DNA of 64,000 bases. Source: Neoechinorhynchus agilis (Eukaryota > Acanthocephala). The stretch spans positions 8,990,001 to 9,054,000 of the forward strand of contig CM121342.1 of assembly GCA_051530055.1 (NCBI GenBank). Reading direction: 5' to 3'. Position 1 is the stretch's first letter, and every line of letters begins with the position of its first letter. The translations under genes and the position numbers were made by a program. The notes under the pieces are model-generated. The model ran no database searches. It saw only the letters and a program-made list of their open reading frames with translations, and was not told where the DNA came from. Shown here one piece after another: positions 49,938 to 59,410 of this stretch.

Positions 49938-51025
49938 TTATGAAAAAGACAAAGAGAATGTCGCACCTTTGACAAGACATTCCGTGGGTAGAGTGATTGA
50001 TATAATCTTGCAAATGATTTCATCTTGATTGGCTTGATTGGTTTGAGAAAGGAACGTACGAAGGTCGGTGAATCGTCCGACAATGTCTTGAATCGAAGGC
50101 CGACGTCGTTCAGACGATCGAGTCCAAACACTGAGCTCAGCACTTCCACGTCCGTGTGGACCTTTCATCCGAACGATTTGACATGAGGATGCCGGTTCTC
50201 GGCCGGGATAGTAAAGACTGTTTCTACGATTGTCATGGGTGATTCTCTGTAAAGCGTATATAACTTTATCATGATTTATAGATCCAAGAAAAAACGTGTA
50301 GATATTGTCGTCTCGGAGTCCGACGAGTTCAACTGCGAGTACTTGTCCTCTGCATAAACGAACAGATCCCGTCAACTGAACATTGAAACTTTGTGCGTTC
50401 ATAAGAAATCGAAAGGAAAATTAAAACACTTACACTATCCGGATCATGACAAATAAAATGAACGGGCGAATCGTAAATTGTATTTTGATCTTCTTGAGTT
50501 TTATGGGGAAACGAGGACATTCCCTAAATGAGTAAAAACAAAAAGATTATAATAACCCTTTCACATTCAGAGTTAACTTTAATTCAAAAATCCTTCTCAG
50601 CGCCTTTTGGATTTACCTGCGACAGCTTGCTGATCATTTGAAGATTAGTGCTAGACAATCGTTGGCAAACAGCGCAAACAGCAACATAGTCGAATTGATG
50701 AAGGACAACATTCAAATGAAATGATCGCCTCCAATCATACCGATCTTTCAGTTTTAAACATTCACTCACTCTTTCTGAACCATGCCGATATACTTCAGTT
50801 ACAGTCTAACATCTAGACAGCGTCTATGAAATATTCTTTAATTGTACGACAAACCTTCTCTTCATCATTTCGATTTGACCGGACGAAGAATATTAGATCA
50901 TCTTTTGCCACGCCCATTTTAAAATCTTCAGACCCGAAGTAATCACAAAAGCCCGAATGCCAATCACTTTTTGTTTGATCGCAGCTTCTAAGCGTTGCGA
51001 GTAGACCTCCAGGTAAAGAAGTCAT
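49938..51025 (-). CDS. KIAA0930 (C22orf9) homologue
   Basis: Four exons inferred on the minus strand: 51025-50855, 50805-50617, 50523-50434 and 50375-49938, giving about 295 residues. Introns are 49, 93 and 58 nt. Conserved stretches match the KIAA0930 family in order: WHSGFCDYFGSE with KDDLIFFVRSN, TEVYRHGSERV, YDWRRSFHLNVVLHQFDYVA, VCAVCQRLSS, QVLAVELVGL, and near-invariant VRMKGPHGRGSAELSV. At the second and third junctions, joined lengths agree with the family alignment. Human KIAA0930 is about 404 residues; this one lacks most of the disordered C-terminal region. Function is essentially unknown in any animal. Confidence 0.85.
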
Positions 51026-51528
51026 TTAAAATCGAAAAATCTACAATAAATGAATTTGTAAAAGCAGAACATCTCATTGTGCTAAGTGATAAAGGTTAAA
51101 CAACGATATGTGTTTAGGCGACGTTCAAAATTTTTGAGCAAGAAGGTGAAGTTACTCAGCTAGGAAAATGAGTTGCTCTTACACTTGCAACCTGTAATTT
51201 ATAAGAATATCATTAAACCCGGTTTCTTTGAACGATTTCAACTACTGTAAGAGACTTATAGAATCCTGTTGGCCAATCTTTTTAGACTAAACAGCCTTTA
51301 TGCGATTTTTTTAACGAAAACCTACGATGATAATACAACCGAGTATGATGGGTTCTTTTTTATGTTTGGCTTATCGATTTATTTACTAATTTGAGCAACA
51401 GTAACCCGTTAACCACCATTGAAAAGCACATATCTTTAAGATTCTCTAAGCTAGATATTGCAAGTGCAAAGTTCGTTCCACAAAATCCATGATTCGTAAA
51501 ACTGCTACCGTTAACAAAATACCCAATC

Positions 51529-53956
51529 TCACACATTAACAGTTCTTTCCTTATGTTTTTCCTTACGAGGAATCCATGCATATTTCCTTACTCGGCTCCT
51601 ATAAGCATCGACCTCCTTTCTATACCACGTCGGCATCCACTCTTCATACGGCTCGGCATGTGGATAAGGAAGATTGTCGTGTATGTGTCCTTCAAATGGA
51701 CAGACGTCTTCTAGATATTGCTTTAAAACTTGTTCATTTACGTCTTTTCTGTCTCGATAAGCATCCAAGTACCTACGAATTCTATAAACTATAAATAGTA
51801 TTTAAAAAATTAACCTGTTGAACGGTAGGAGCTCCGGATGAATAACTTGTTCAGGAAGTTTATCATTTTCAAGTTTGTACTCAAACACGGGCTCAGAGAT
51901 TCCTGAAACGAATATTGGAATTTTAACTATCAACAAATAAAATTTACCTATTCTTTGATGAAAAGTCGTTGTAACATTCGCTTCCCATCGCGATTGGATA
52001 AAACAGATTCCTATAATCTTCAGTTTGTTCGTCTTTACAAACTCACTCACTTTAAGTGTTCGTGCTTTTATTTCGTCCAGTCCACGACTTGTTGGATCGT
52101 AATCAAATTGCAACTTCTGATTAGGTAATTGCCGAATCAAAAGAGCAGCGAATCGCTGAGAACCAAGTCCACGAATGGGAAAGGGTCGAAGAAATGGTAC
52201 GGGTTCATCGCGATATTGAATCTGATTTCCTTTTACATGTGCATTTGTCCTATATGTGATAAAACGACATCCAAGTATACATTTAAAAAAAGAAGAAAAC
52301 GCATACGCCATCCATAAAACAAGCTCACGGTCAGCATCCACTAAATTTCCATCCATGGCAATTAGCATCAAACTGTAACGTCCACTGGGAACACCATCAA
52401 TACTGAAATCCGGCCGTGATGACATCTTAAGAAGGTTTGAATTACGGTTCTTAGGGGGGGAATTCACCTGTCCTGGGGTCAAAAAGTTTCCATAGTACAT
52501 ATTTATATCATTTCCAAAACTCACACTGAGTACACCTTCCAAAGAAAACTCTTCACCAAGATCTTGGAGAACGCCGTAATGCCATGCAGATCGTTTAATC
52601 TCATTATGGTAGCTGGAATTATTCAATCGGATACATTCAAAAATCCGAGTTGCTTCGATATCATTTAAGTCCAAAAGCACTAAAACCAAATGAATTTAAG
52701 CATTATGAAAGTCGTAAGAAACTGAACGTGATTTTTGGACCAAAAAAGCTTAAGAATCCAAAAACCAATTTATGATCGGAACAATTGTTTAAATTTTACT
52801 AAATTCGAAATGCACTCTAAAAAGGCGACCGTTGGCACGGGAAAACGTTCTGACAATAAAATTAAATATTAGATATCGATCTCATTCTGTACTGTGCTGA
52901 ACGACAGCGTCTCAATGGAACTCAAAAACTTGACGGAATATGAAATTATAAATATTTCATCCCGAAAAACTATCGTGTTTGAAAAATAGGAGTACAAATT
53001 TGTACAATGTGATGTTGCACGAACAGTAGGCTGATCCTGGAGCAAAAATAGCTAATATCCAGTGATTAACATGTTTAAATTTATATATTGTAGGGCAGTA
53101 TTAAAACACGAATGCATCCACATTGAGAAGGCATCACGGGGCTCCATTTTAAATCTTAATAAGAACAAATAGTCCATAAACTACAATGGTACATTTTAGA
53201 TTACAGTGGAACATTAATTATCCCGATATATTTTCAGTTAGCTACATGAACTTTAACCACAAAATACTTAAAAGTGGTTTGGCTTGAAGTAAAAAGTGCG
53301 ACACCTTTTCCGTAGAAAAAGGAAATTCTTAATTCGGTACTGCGTCGGATGGCCTGGAGAAAGGAAAAAGTGGAACGTCTCTGGCACAGTTTTATAACGT
53401 TGGAAATTCACCCATTTCCGATAATCAGCGACCTTGCAGCGAACAAACGAAGGTGTGCAATGATAAAAAGATATCAAATAAGTGATTATTTTCAACAATA
53501 AAGCTAAAAATATTTAATTCTATCGCAATTTCGCTTTTTTAAATCACTTTCCCCGCATTCACTGTGTTTCGGTTATCCGAAACAAATCTCGTATCAGAAT
53601 GGTGTCCGGTCCAAATCAATTCGCACATAAACGACGCTCTACTGTATTTTTTTGACAAAAGACACAAAACCTAGAAAGTTCTGCTAAGAATGAAGAACAT
53701 CGACAATAGGAATTTCATTAAAAAAACACATACCTTTCCGATCATTTTGTTGTTTAACCATCAGTTGCGAAAGTTTGTTCGTTCTGTATGTACTCGAATT
53801 TGCAGCTAAGCGAGCATCTATTCTTCGTGAGCGTTGTGGTTCACTCAAGCAAACTGGATCTTCTGCGACAATGCGGCATAATCGACTCTCGAGTGATGGC
53901 CAACGGTCAGTATCAAACGAGTACTCGTCATGGGTCACTTCCCATTTATTCTTCAT
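51529..53956 (-). CDS. MRPL38: Mitochondrial large-subunit ribosomal protein mL38 (MRPL38)
   Basis: Six exons inferred: 53956-53734, 52679-52468, 52425-52307, 52249-51948, 51902-51815 and 51781-51529, giving 398 residues (human about 380). Introns: 1054, 42, 57, 45 and 33 nt. The protein has the PEBP-like fold that marks mL38: SAWHYGVLQDLGEEF, NMYYGNFLTPGQ, GRYSLMLIAMDGNLVDAD, RDEPVPFLRPFPIRGLGSQR, GICFIQSRWEANVT, SEPVFEY and RRYLDAYRDRKDV. Removing the 42-nt intron makes the TPGQ-to-SLML segment exactly the family length, which supports it. The extended C-terminus (PYEEWMPTWYRKEVDAYRSR) goes beyond the human end. The mitochondrial targeting peptide is not obvious; an upstream exon may be missing, as a CACACAG acceptor precedes the ATG. 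Confidence 0.93.
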
Positions 53957-54048
53957 TCTGTGTGGGAAACGTCTACATCAGTGATCGATGCTGTGTTAAG
54001 AATCATAGAAATACTAAAAAATTAATCATAGAGAATTATCGTCGGTGT

Positions 54049-54312
54049 GAATTTGATTCGAGTTTGGCGATGTTTTTCCCCAGGACTGTTGTTGGTGTTG
54101 ATCATATATTTTAAAATATTTCGTAAACTTTTTCGTTTACCTCTTCAGTTAGATCTACAAGTTAAGCTAAAGTCAAAATTGGACAATAGGCGTGGATCCG
54201 CGGGTTCGCCAAGCGCCGTGTACACCAGCTGCGGTGACTTAACGTTTTGGTTTTAATGATCAACACCAACAACAATCCGGGGGAAAAATCGCCAAACACG
54301 AATAAAAAATTA
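54049..54312. repeat. Foldback element, ~60-bp imperfect arms
   Basis: Left arm 54049-54111 (GAGTTTGGCGATGTTTTTCC, TGTTGTTGGTGTTGATCAT) pairs with 54253-54312 read in reverse. The interior of about 140 bases is more GC-rich and holds no recognised gene. No target-site duplication was identified. Confidence 0.8.
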
Positions 54313-54609
54313 ATATTGAACATTTCTCATAATGGAAAACTGGTGATAAACTTTAATTTCGAAATATGCATATGGGCAGCTCGAAATTTAAGCCTCGCTA
54401 ATAATAAAATCTACAACCGACTTTGTTTCTCGTTCATACATAAAGTCGTCATGATTTTATATTGAGGACACTGCAGTGAGCAACTTCATTCCGTTCGAAT
54501 AGGAGAGTTCATTTAGACCAGTATTTATTGGTGGTGGATTATTCCTTACAAAGGGTCCAAACGAAAATGCGAATATTTTAAATATTTGGTCCTAAAAGTA
54601 CTCTACGTC

Positions 54610-54790
54610 GGTAAATAATTTATTATTAAAAGTGTTTCGAACCTCGTCGCGTTAGCAGAATAACCATTTAAGAACTTGTAGTTTAGAACTTATGATGTAC
54701 CCGACAAGGTTCGAAACGTTTTTAATAAAAAAATTATTTACCGAATGAAAACCTAAACAATAATTCTAATCATATACCACCACAAAATTT
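54610..54790. ncRNA. Head-to-head pair of hammerhead-like motifs (Penelope-type ends)
   Basis: Plus strand from 54691: TATGATGTACCCGACAAGGT, then TCGAAACGTTTTTAATAAA and TTTACCGA; ACC/GGT can form stem II and GAAAC is intact. Minus strand from 54658: CTGCTAACGCGACGAGGTT, then CGAAACACTTTTAATAATAA and TTTACCGA; GAAAC is intact and AAC/GTT can pair. Both have a degenerate first box (ATGATGT and CTGCTAA instead of CTGATGA). The two motifs diverge from a 30-base centre. Confidence 0.6.
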
Positions 54791-54964
54791 ATGGGAGCTT
54801 AGAGAAAGAAAAAGTAACACAAATCATTTCAACAAAATCGGTGCACAGTGACCGAATTTCTTTTCCCTTTCAAATGCTCGACTTTAATTCGAAGTTTTTA
54901 TTTGGAATTTAAAAATAGTTTAAAGGCTCGAAATATAAATTATCGAATTTTCGAATGTGAAATT

Positions 54965-55132
54965 TCACTGCATATCACATAACGGATTATCGACCACTAA
55001 TCCACGCCACAAGTTAGATACGTATTCCATTGGATTTGGTTCAATATCATAATGAACGGAAAGATTTCTAACCTGACCCATAAGCAATTGAAGTTTCTTT
55101 AAATCAGTTGCCCTCATAATTCCCAAATTCAT
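54965..55132 (-). CDS. Small ORF, 55 residues, closely downstream of USE1
   Basis: ATG at 55132, stop at 54965-54967. The sequence begins MNLGIMRATDLKKLQLLMGQ and ends LWRGLVVDNPLCDMQ. An AG dinucleotide after a T-run (CGTTTTAG) sits immediately before the ATG, as does TTTTTTAG before the USE1 ATG. Only 56 bases separate it from the USE1 stop. This could be a downstream cistron of a trans-spliced operon or a terminal exon of something else. No family is recognised. Confidence 0.4.
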   Translation of the reverse strand: MNLGIMRATDLKKLQLLMGQVRNLSVHYDIEPNPMEYVSNLWRGLVVDNPLCDMQ

Positions 55133-55188
55133 CTAAAACGGAGTGGCGCACTAAACTGCGGAATAGAGTTCAAGCATCTAAAAAATGA

Positions 55189-55984
55189 TCAGATCGGTTT
55201 CTTTTTGAATAACTTCATAAGAAGCACTACCCAAATAAAAGCGACTACAACGGCAATCACAGCGAATAACTGTGAACAATTCGGCAGCCATGAAATGCGG
55301 GCTTTGAGCGTTTTTGTTTGTTTACTCAGTCGGTCAATATTTAATGATACAGACGCTTCTATTGAGCTGATCTTTTTGATATCTTGAGCTAAGACAAGAT
55401 GAGCTGATTCGGCCTGATCTCTGAGCATCTTTGATAACTCAGTCATTTGTCCGACTATTTCATCTTGTCGAATCAGGTTCCTGTCGATCCTTTCATTCTT
55501 TGAAAGTTCGCCTGAAGTACCTCGATATCTAAGCTCGTGAGTAGACTCAACAGTTACGAATTCATCTTCGTTGTCTGCTTTTTCGAGGGTAGACTTCGTA
55601 GAAAATGATTCAGAATTAGATTCGAGAGACTTAATCCTCTGTCGATAGCTATCGATCACTGATGCATCGAGAGGACTAAACACAATCTGAAGATTAGTGT
55701 TCCATTGAAGAAAAATATTACTCTTCCGATCGCTCCAATTCGTGCATGATGTCTTCGGCGACTAAAATCCAGAGCTAAATAAAAATTATTTAAGAACCAA
55801 TGAAATATTTCTTTAATATAATTTCAGTACAGTAATGAAAACGCAAAATTACTCTTAAAACATAAGAAAATGCAGCAAAGGACATATTTCAAAAGCAATT
55901 ACTAACCTTCTTTTCATTTTGACTGTAACTGTCACAAACATTCAAAATTTCATTGAGTCTAAATTGTAAAAGGCAAAATGGCAT
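55189..55984 (-). CDS. USE1: USE1-type SNARE of ER-Golgi retrograde transport
   Basis: Three exons inferred: 55984-55907, 55774-55722 and 55675-55189, giving 205 residues (human 259). Introns are 132 and 46 nt. The N-terminal reading LQFRLNEILNVCDSYSQNEK, then LWILVAEDIMHELERSED and SVIDSYRQRIKSL, aligns with the USE1 N-domain. The C-terminal half has the SNARE helix (DEIVGQMTELSKMLRDQAES, then LDIKKISSIEAS-like and RLSKQTKTL) ending in a single tail anchor (LFAVIAVVVAFIWVVLLM) with a dibasic end. USE1 works with syntaxin 18, Sec20 and Sec22 at the ER. Family assignment rests on architecture and the N-terminal match. Confidence 0.78.
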
Positions 55985-56260
55985 CTAAAAAATGACTAAT
56001 TTTTTACATAAAAGCACATAACGTGCAATCACCACCGTCCGCAAAATCCTAGCTTCTCTCCTTCCTCGGCTGTCGCTATCACGCTAGCCGAATTGCCTCG
56101 TTGTACTGCAAGCCAAAGAGTGAATCAAACAACAGAATTAGAATTTTTTAAATTAAAAAGAAAAATAATCGAACGAAGGGCGGATATTAGGCATTCCTTT
56201 ATAAATTAAGGATTGCATTCGGATGGTTTCTGATATGTTGTTATTTAGGCCGCTTGTGGA
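55985..56260 (-). repeat. R2-like LINE 3'-end scrap (56015-56100) in spacer
   Basis: AACGTGCAATCACCACCGTC and then CAAAATCCTAGCTTCTCTCC match the 3' end of the R2-like copy at 28285-28340. Only about 90 bases remain. Confidence 0.7.
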
Positions 56261-56264
56261 CACC

Positions 56265-56434
56265 CGAGGGGGATAGCGTTAAAGAAACGAATGTATATTT
56301 CGACTGATTGATTCAGTCATTTGATCAATTCAATTGATTGTAAGTTTTACACAAACTCCTCATCAATTGAATAGATTTCATGACTCTGATTCCAGTAGTC
56401 GACGTATATTCGTCTCTTTAACGCGATTCCCTCG
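56265..56434. repeat. Foldback/hairpin, ~80-bp imperfect arms
   Basis: Left CGAGGGGGATAGCGTTAAAG and CGAATGTATATTTCGACT pair with right AGTCGACGTATATTCGTCTC and TTTAACGCGATTCCCTCG. Inner parts (ATTCAGTCAT / ATGACTCTGAT, TCAATTGATT / ATCAATTGA) also pair, leaving almost no loop. It looks like a MITE or snapback element. Confidence 0.8.
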
Positions 56435-56880
56435 CATGTCGAATTTCAATGCTATTAAGCAACAATCGAAAAAGTGCAGGCTTTTAGTTCGCCTTAAGAC
56501 AAAATGATGTTGGCCAAGCGAATTTTTGTACCACAATGAAACATAAGCTTACGATTTGAGAGCGAATTTAAATGACATTCCGACCGTGCAAAAATACTAA
56601 ACTTCGAAAAGTACAAAGTAGCAACCTCACATTCCGTATTTGTGGAAACAAAATTTCCGTTTTTAAACCGACTGAAATTATCCAATCGATCGCCAAAATA
56701 AGAAAACCAAAAAAGTAATGACGTTCAAAATAAAGTTATGAAAGAAAGAACAAAATAAATTCAACTACCCCTTGGAACAACCCTAAAAACAAACAATATT
56801 AAAACTTAAGCCAACTTACGAAAGTTAATTCACGAAAAAAGTGGCCTTTTAACAATAATTCGCGTCTTCTTCCACAAGCG
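56435..56880. other. Intergenic, no gene recognised
   Basis: The short minus-strand frame 56494-56685 shows no domain. Confidence 0.35.
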
Positions 56881-59225
56881 CATCAAAAAGTGATGGTGAA
56901 TCCTCGCTCATCCTAAAGATTCCTTGAATTTTCAAAGTGTTGGATGGATGATGGAATCAACTCTTCGTTTTTGTGAGAAATCTTGTTTTCTCGTGAAAAA
57001 TTGTCTGGATCCGTTTCATTAGCAACATTTCCTCGGCTTAACGGATCGCCTTCGGGACCTCGCGACCCCCAACAATTCTTTCGCTTGAATGAAGTTGCCC
57101 GAGGAATTCTAATCTACGATGCCGAGTGACGATGAATCGTCGACCTTTTACAAGACGAGTGGATTTCTTGAAAACATTCCGACGCCTATAAATCTATCGT
57201 AAACTCATTGTGAATCCACGTTTATCCTAAGGATTCCTTGAATTTTCGGAGTGTTGCATGGATGATGGATTCAACTCTTTGTTTTTGTGAGAAATCTTGT
57301 TTTCTCGTTAAAAATTGTCTGGATTCGTTTCATTAGCAACATTTCCTCGGTTTAACGGATCGCCTTCGGGACCTCGCGACCCTCAACAATTCTTTCGCTT
57401 GAATCAAGTTGCCCGGGGAATTCCAATTTACGATACCGATTGACGTTGAATCGTCGATATTCTTTTACAGAACCAGTGGATTTACTTCTTGAAAACATTT
57501 CGACATCTATAAATCTATCTCAAAATCATTGTGAATCCACGTTTATCCTAAGGATTCCAAAGATCTTCGCAGTGTTGGATGGATGATGGATTCAACTCTT
57601 TGTTTTTGTGAGAAATCTTGTTTTCTCGTAAAAAATTGTCTGGATTCGTTTCATTAGCAACATTTCCTCGGTTTAACGGATCGCCTTCGGGACCTCGCGA
57701 CCCCCAACAATTCTTTTGCTTGAATCAAGTTGCCCGGGAATTCCAATTTACGATACCGATTGACGATGAATCGTCGATATTCTTTTACAGAACCAGTGGA
57801 TTTACTTCTTGAAAACATTTCGACATCTATAAATCTATCTCAAAATCATTGTGAATCCACGTTTATCCTAAGGATTCCAAAGATCTTCGCAGTGTTGGAT
57901 GGATGATGGATTCAACTCTTTGTTTTTGTGAGAAATCTTGTTTTCTCGTAAAAAATTGTCTGGATTCGTTTCATTAGCAACATTTCCTCGGTTTACGGAT
58001 CGCCTTCGGGACCTCGCGACCCCCAACAATTCTTTTGCTTGAATCAAGTTGCCCGGGGAATTCCAATTTACGATACCGATTGACGTTGAATCGTCGATAT
58101 TCTTTTACAGAACCAGTGGATTTATTTGAAAACATTTCGACATCTATAAATCTATCTCAAAATCATTGTGAATCCACGTTTATCCTAAGGATTCCAAAGA
58201 TCTTCGCAGTGTTGGATGGATGATGGGTTCAACTCTTTGTTTTTGTGAGAAATCTTGTTTTCTCGTAAAAAATTGTCTGGATTCGTTTCATTAGCAACAT
58301 TTCCTCGGTTTACCGATCGCCTTCGGGACCTCGCGACCCCCAACAATTCTTTTGCTTGAATCAAGTTGCCCGGGGAATTCTAATTTACGATACCGAGTGA
58401 CGATGAATCGTCGATATTTTACAGAACCAGTGGATTTCTTGAAAACATTTCGACGTCTATAAATCTATCTCAAAATCATTGTGAATCCACGTTTATCCTA
58501 AGGATTCCTTGAATTTTCGGAGTGTTGCATGGATGATGGGTTCAACTCTTTGTTTTTGTGAGAAATGTTGTTTTCTCGTAAAAAATTGTCTGGATTCGTA
58601 TCATTAGCAACATTTCCTCGGTTTAACGGATCGCCTTCGGGACCTCGCGACCCCCAACAATTCTTTTGCTTGAATCAAGTTGCCCGGGGAATTCTAATTT
58701 ACGATACCGAGTGACGATGAATCGTCGATATTCTTTTACAGAACCAGTGGATTTACTTCTCGAAAACATTTCGACATCTATAAATCTATCTCAAAATCAT
58801 TGTGAATCCACGTTTATCCTAAGGATTCCAAAGATCTTCGCAGTGTTGGATGGATGATGGATTCAACTCTTTGTTTTTGTGGGAATCTTACTTTGTCGTT
58901 AAAAATTGTCTGGATTCGTTTCATTAGCAACATTTCCTCGGTTTACCGATCGCCTTCTGGACCTCGCGGCCCCCAACAATTCTTTCGCTTGAATCAAGTT
59001 GCCCGAGGAATTCAAATTTACTATTCCGATTGATGATGAATCGTCGATCTTCTTTTACAAGACGAGTGGATTTACTTCTTGAAAACATTTCGACGTCTAT
59101 AAATGTGTCTCAAAGTGATTGTGAATCCGCGTTTATCCTAAAGATTCCAAGGATTTTCGGCGTGTTGGATGGTTGGTGGATTCAACTCTTCTTCCTTGTG
59201 CGATTTCTTGTTTTTCCATTGAATA
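56880..59225. repeat. Tandem satellite, ~313-321 bp unit, seven units
   Basis: TTGTCTGGATTCGTTTCATT recurs at about 57001, 57315, 57636, 57956, 58273, 58586 and 58906. Central units are nearly identical; the first and last are most diverged, as expected for unequal exchange. Each unit has a small palindrome (GACGATGAATCGTC) and a GC-richer box (GGATCGCCTTCGGGACCTCG). Short frames recurring in each unit are a by-product of the repetition. I found no hammerhead core in the unit. Confidence 0.95.
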
Positions 59226-59410
59226 TTATCTTGAGTGAATGGAATACTTGTTTTGTTTACTTGTGCGGCGCTTGCATTTCAAAATTGCGACTAGATGGAC
59301 ACATCGGTTTTTGCTCAATTACGTTCGGCTTGTTATTAAAAATTGGATCGAATATTCATCTCTAACGTGGTAAAACAGTTATTTTTTAATGTCATCGCTT
59401 ATCAGGACAC

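Larger units (their letters stand above)
53957..54964. other. Spacer with two inverted-repeat elements
   Basis: Holds a foldback element (54049-54312) and a head-to-head hammerhead-like pair (54610-54790). No gene is recognised. Confidence 0.5.

Noticed and set aside
53684-53733. Continuation of the mL38 first exon to the end of its open frame
   Set aside because: A good GTATGT donor at 53733 restores the family alignment with the next exon, so the remaining codons are intronic.
56880-59225. Hammerhead core in the 317-bp satellite (GACGATGAATCGTC)
   Set aside because: It is a simple palindrome; no GAAA box or cleavage triplet in the right position.
57618-59365. Recurrent 60-110 codon frames with MLESSCPGNSNLRYR-type starts
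   Set aside because: They lie inside the 317-bp satellite and recur only because the unit recurs; frame length varies from unit to unit.
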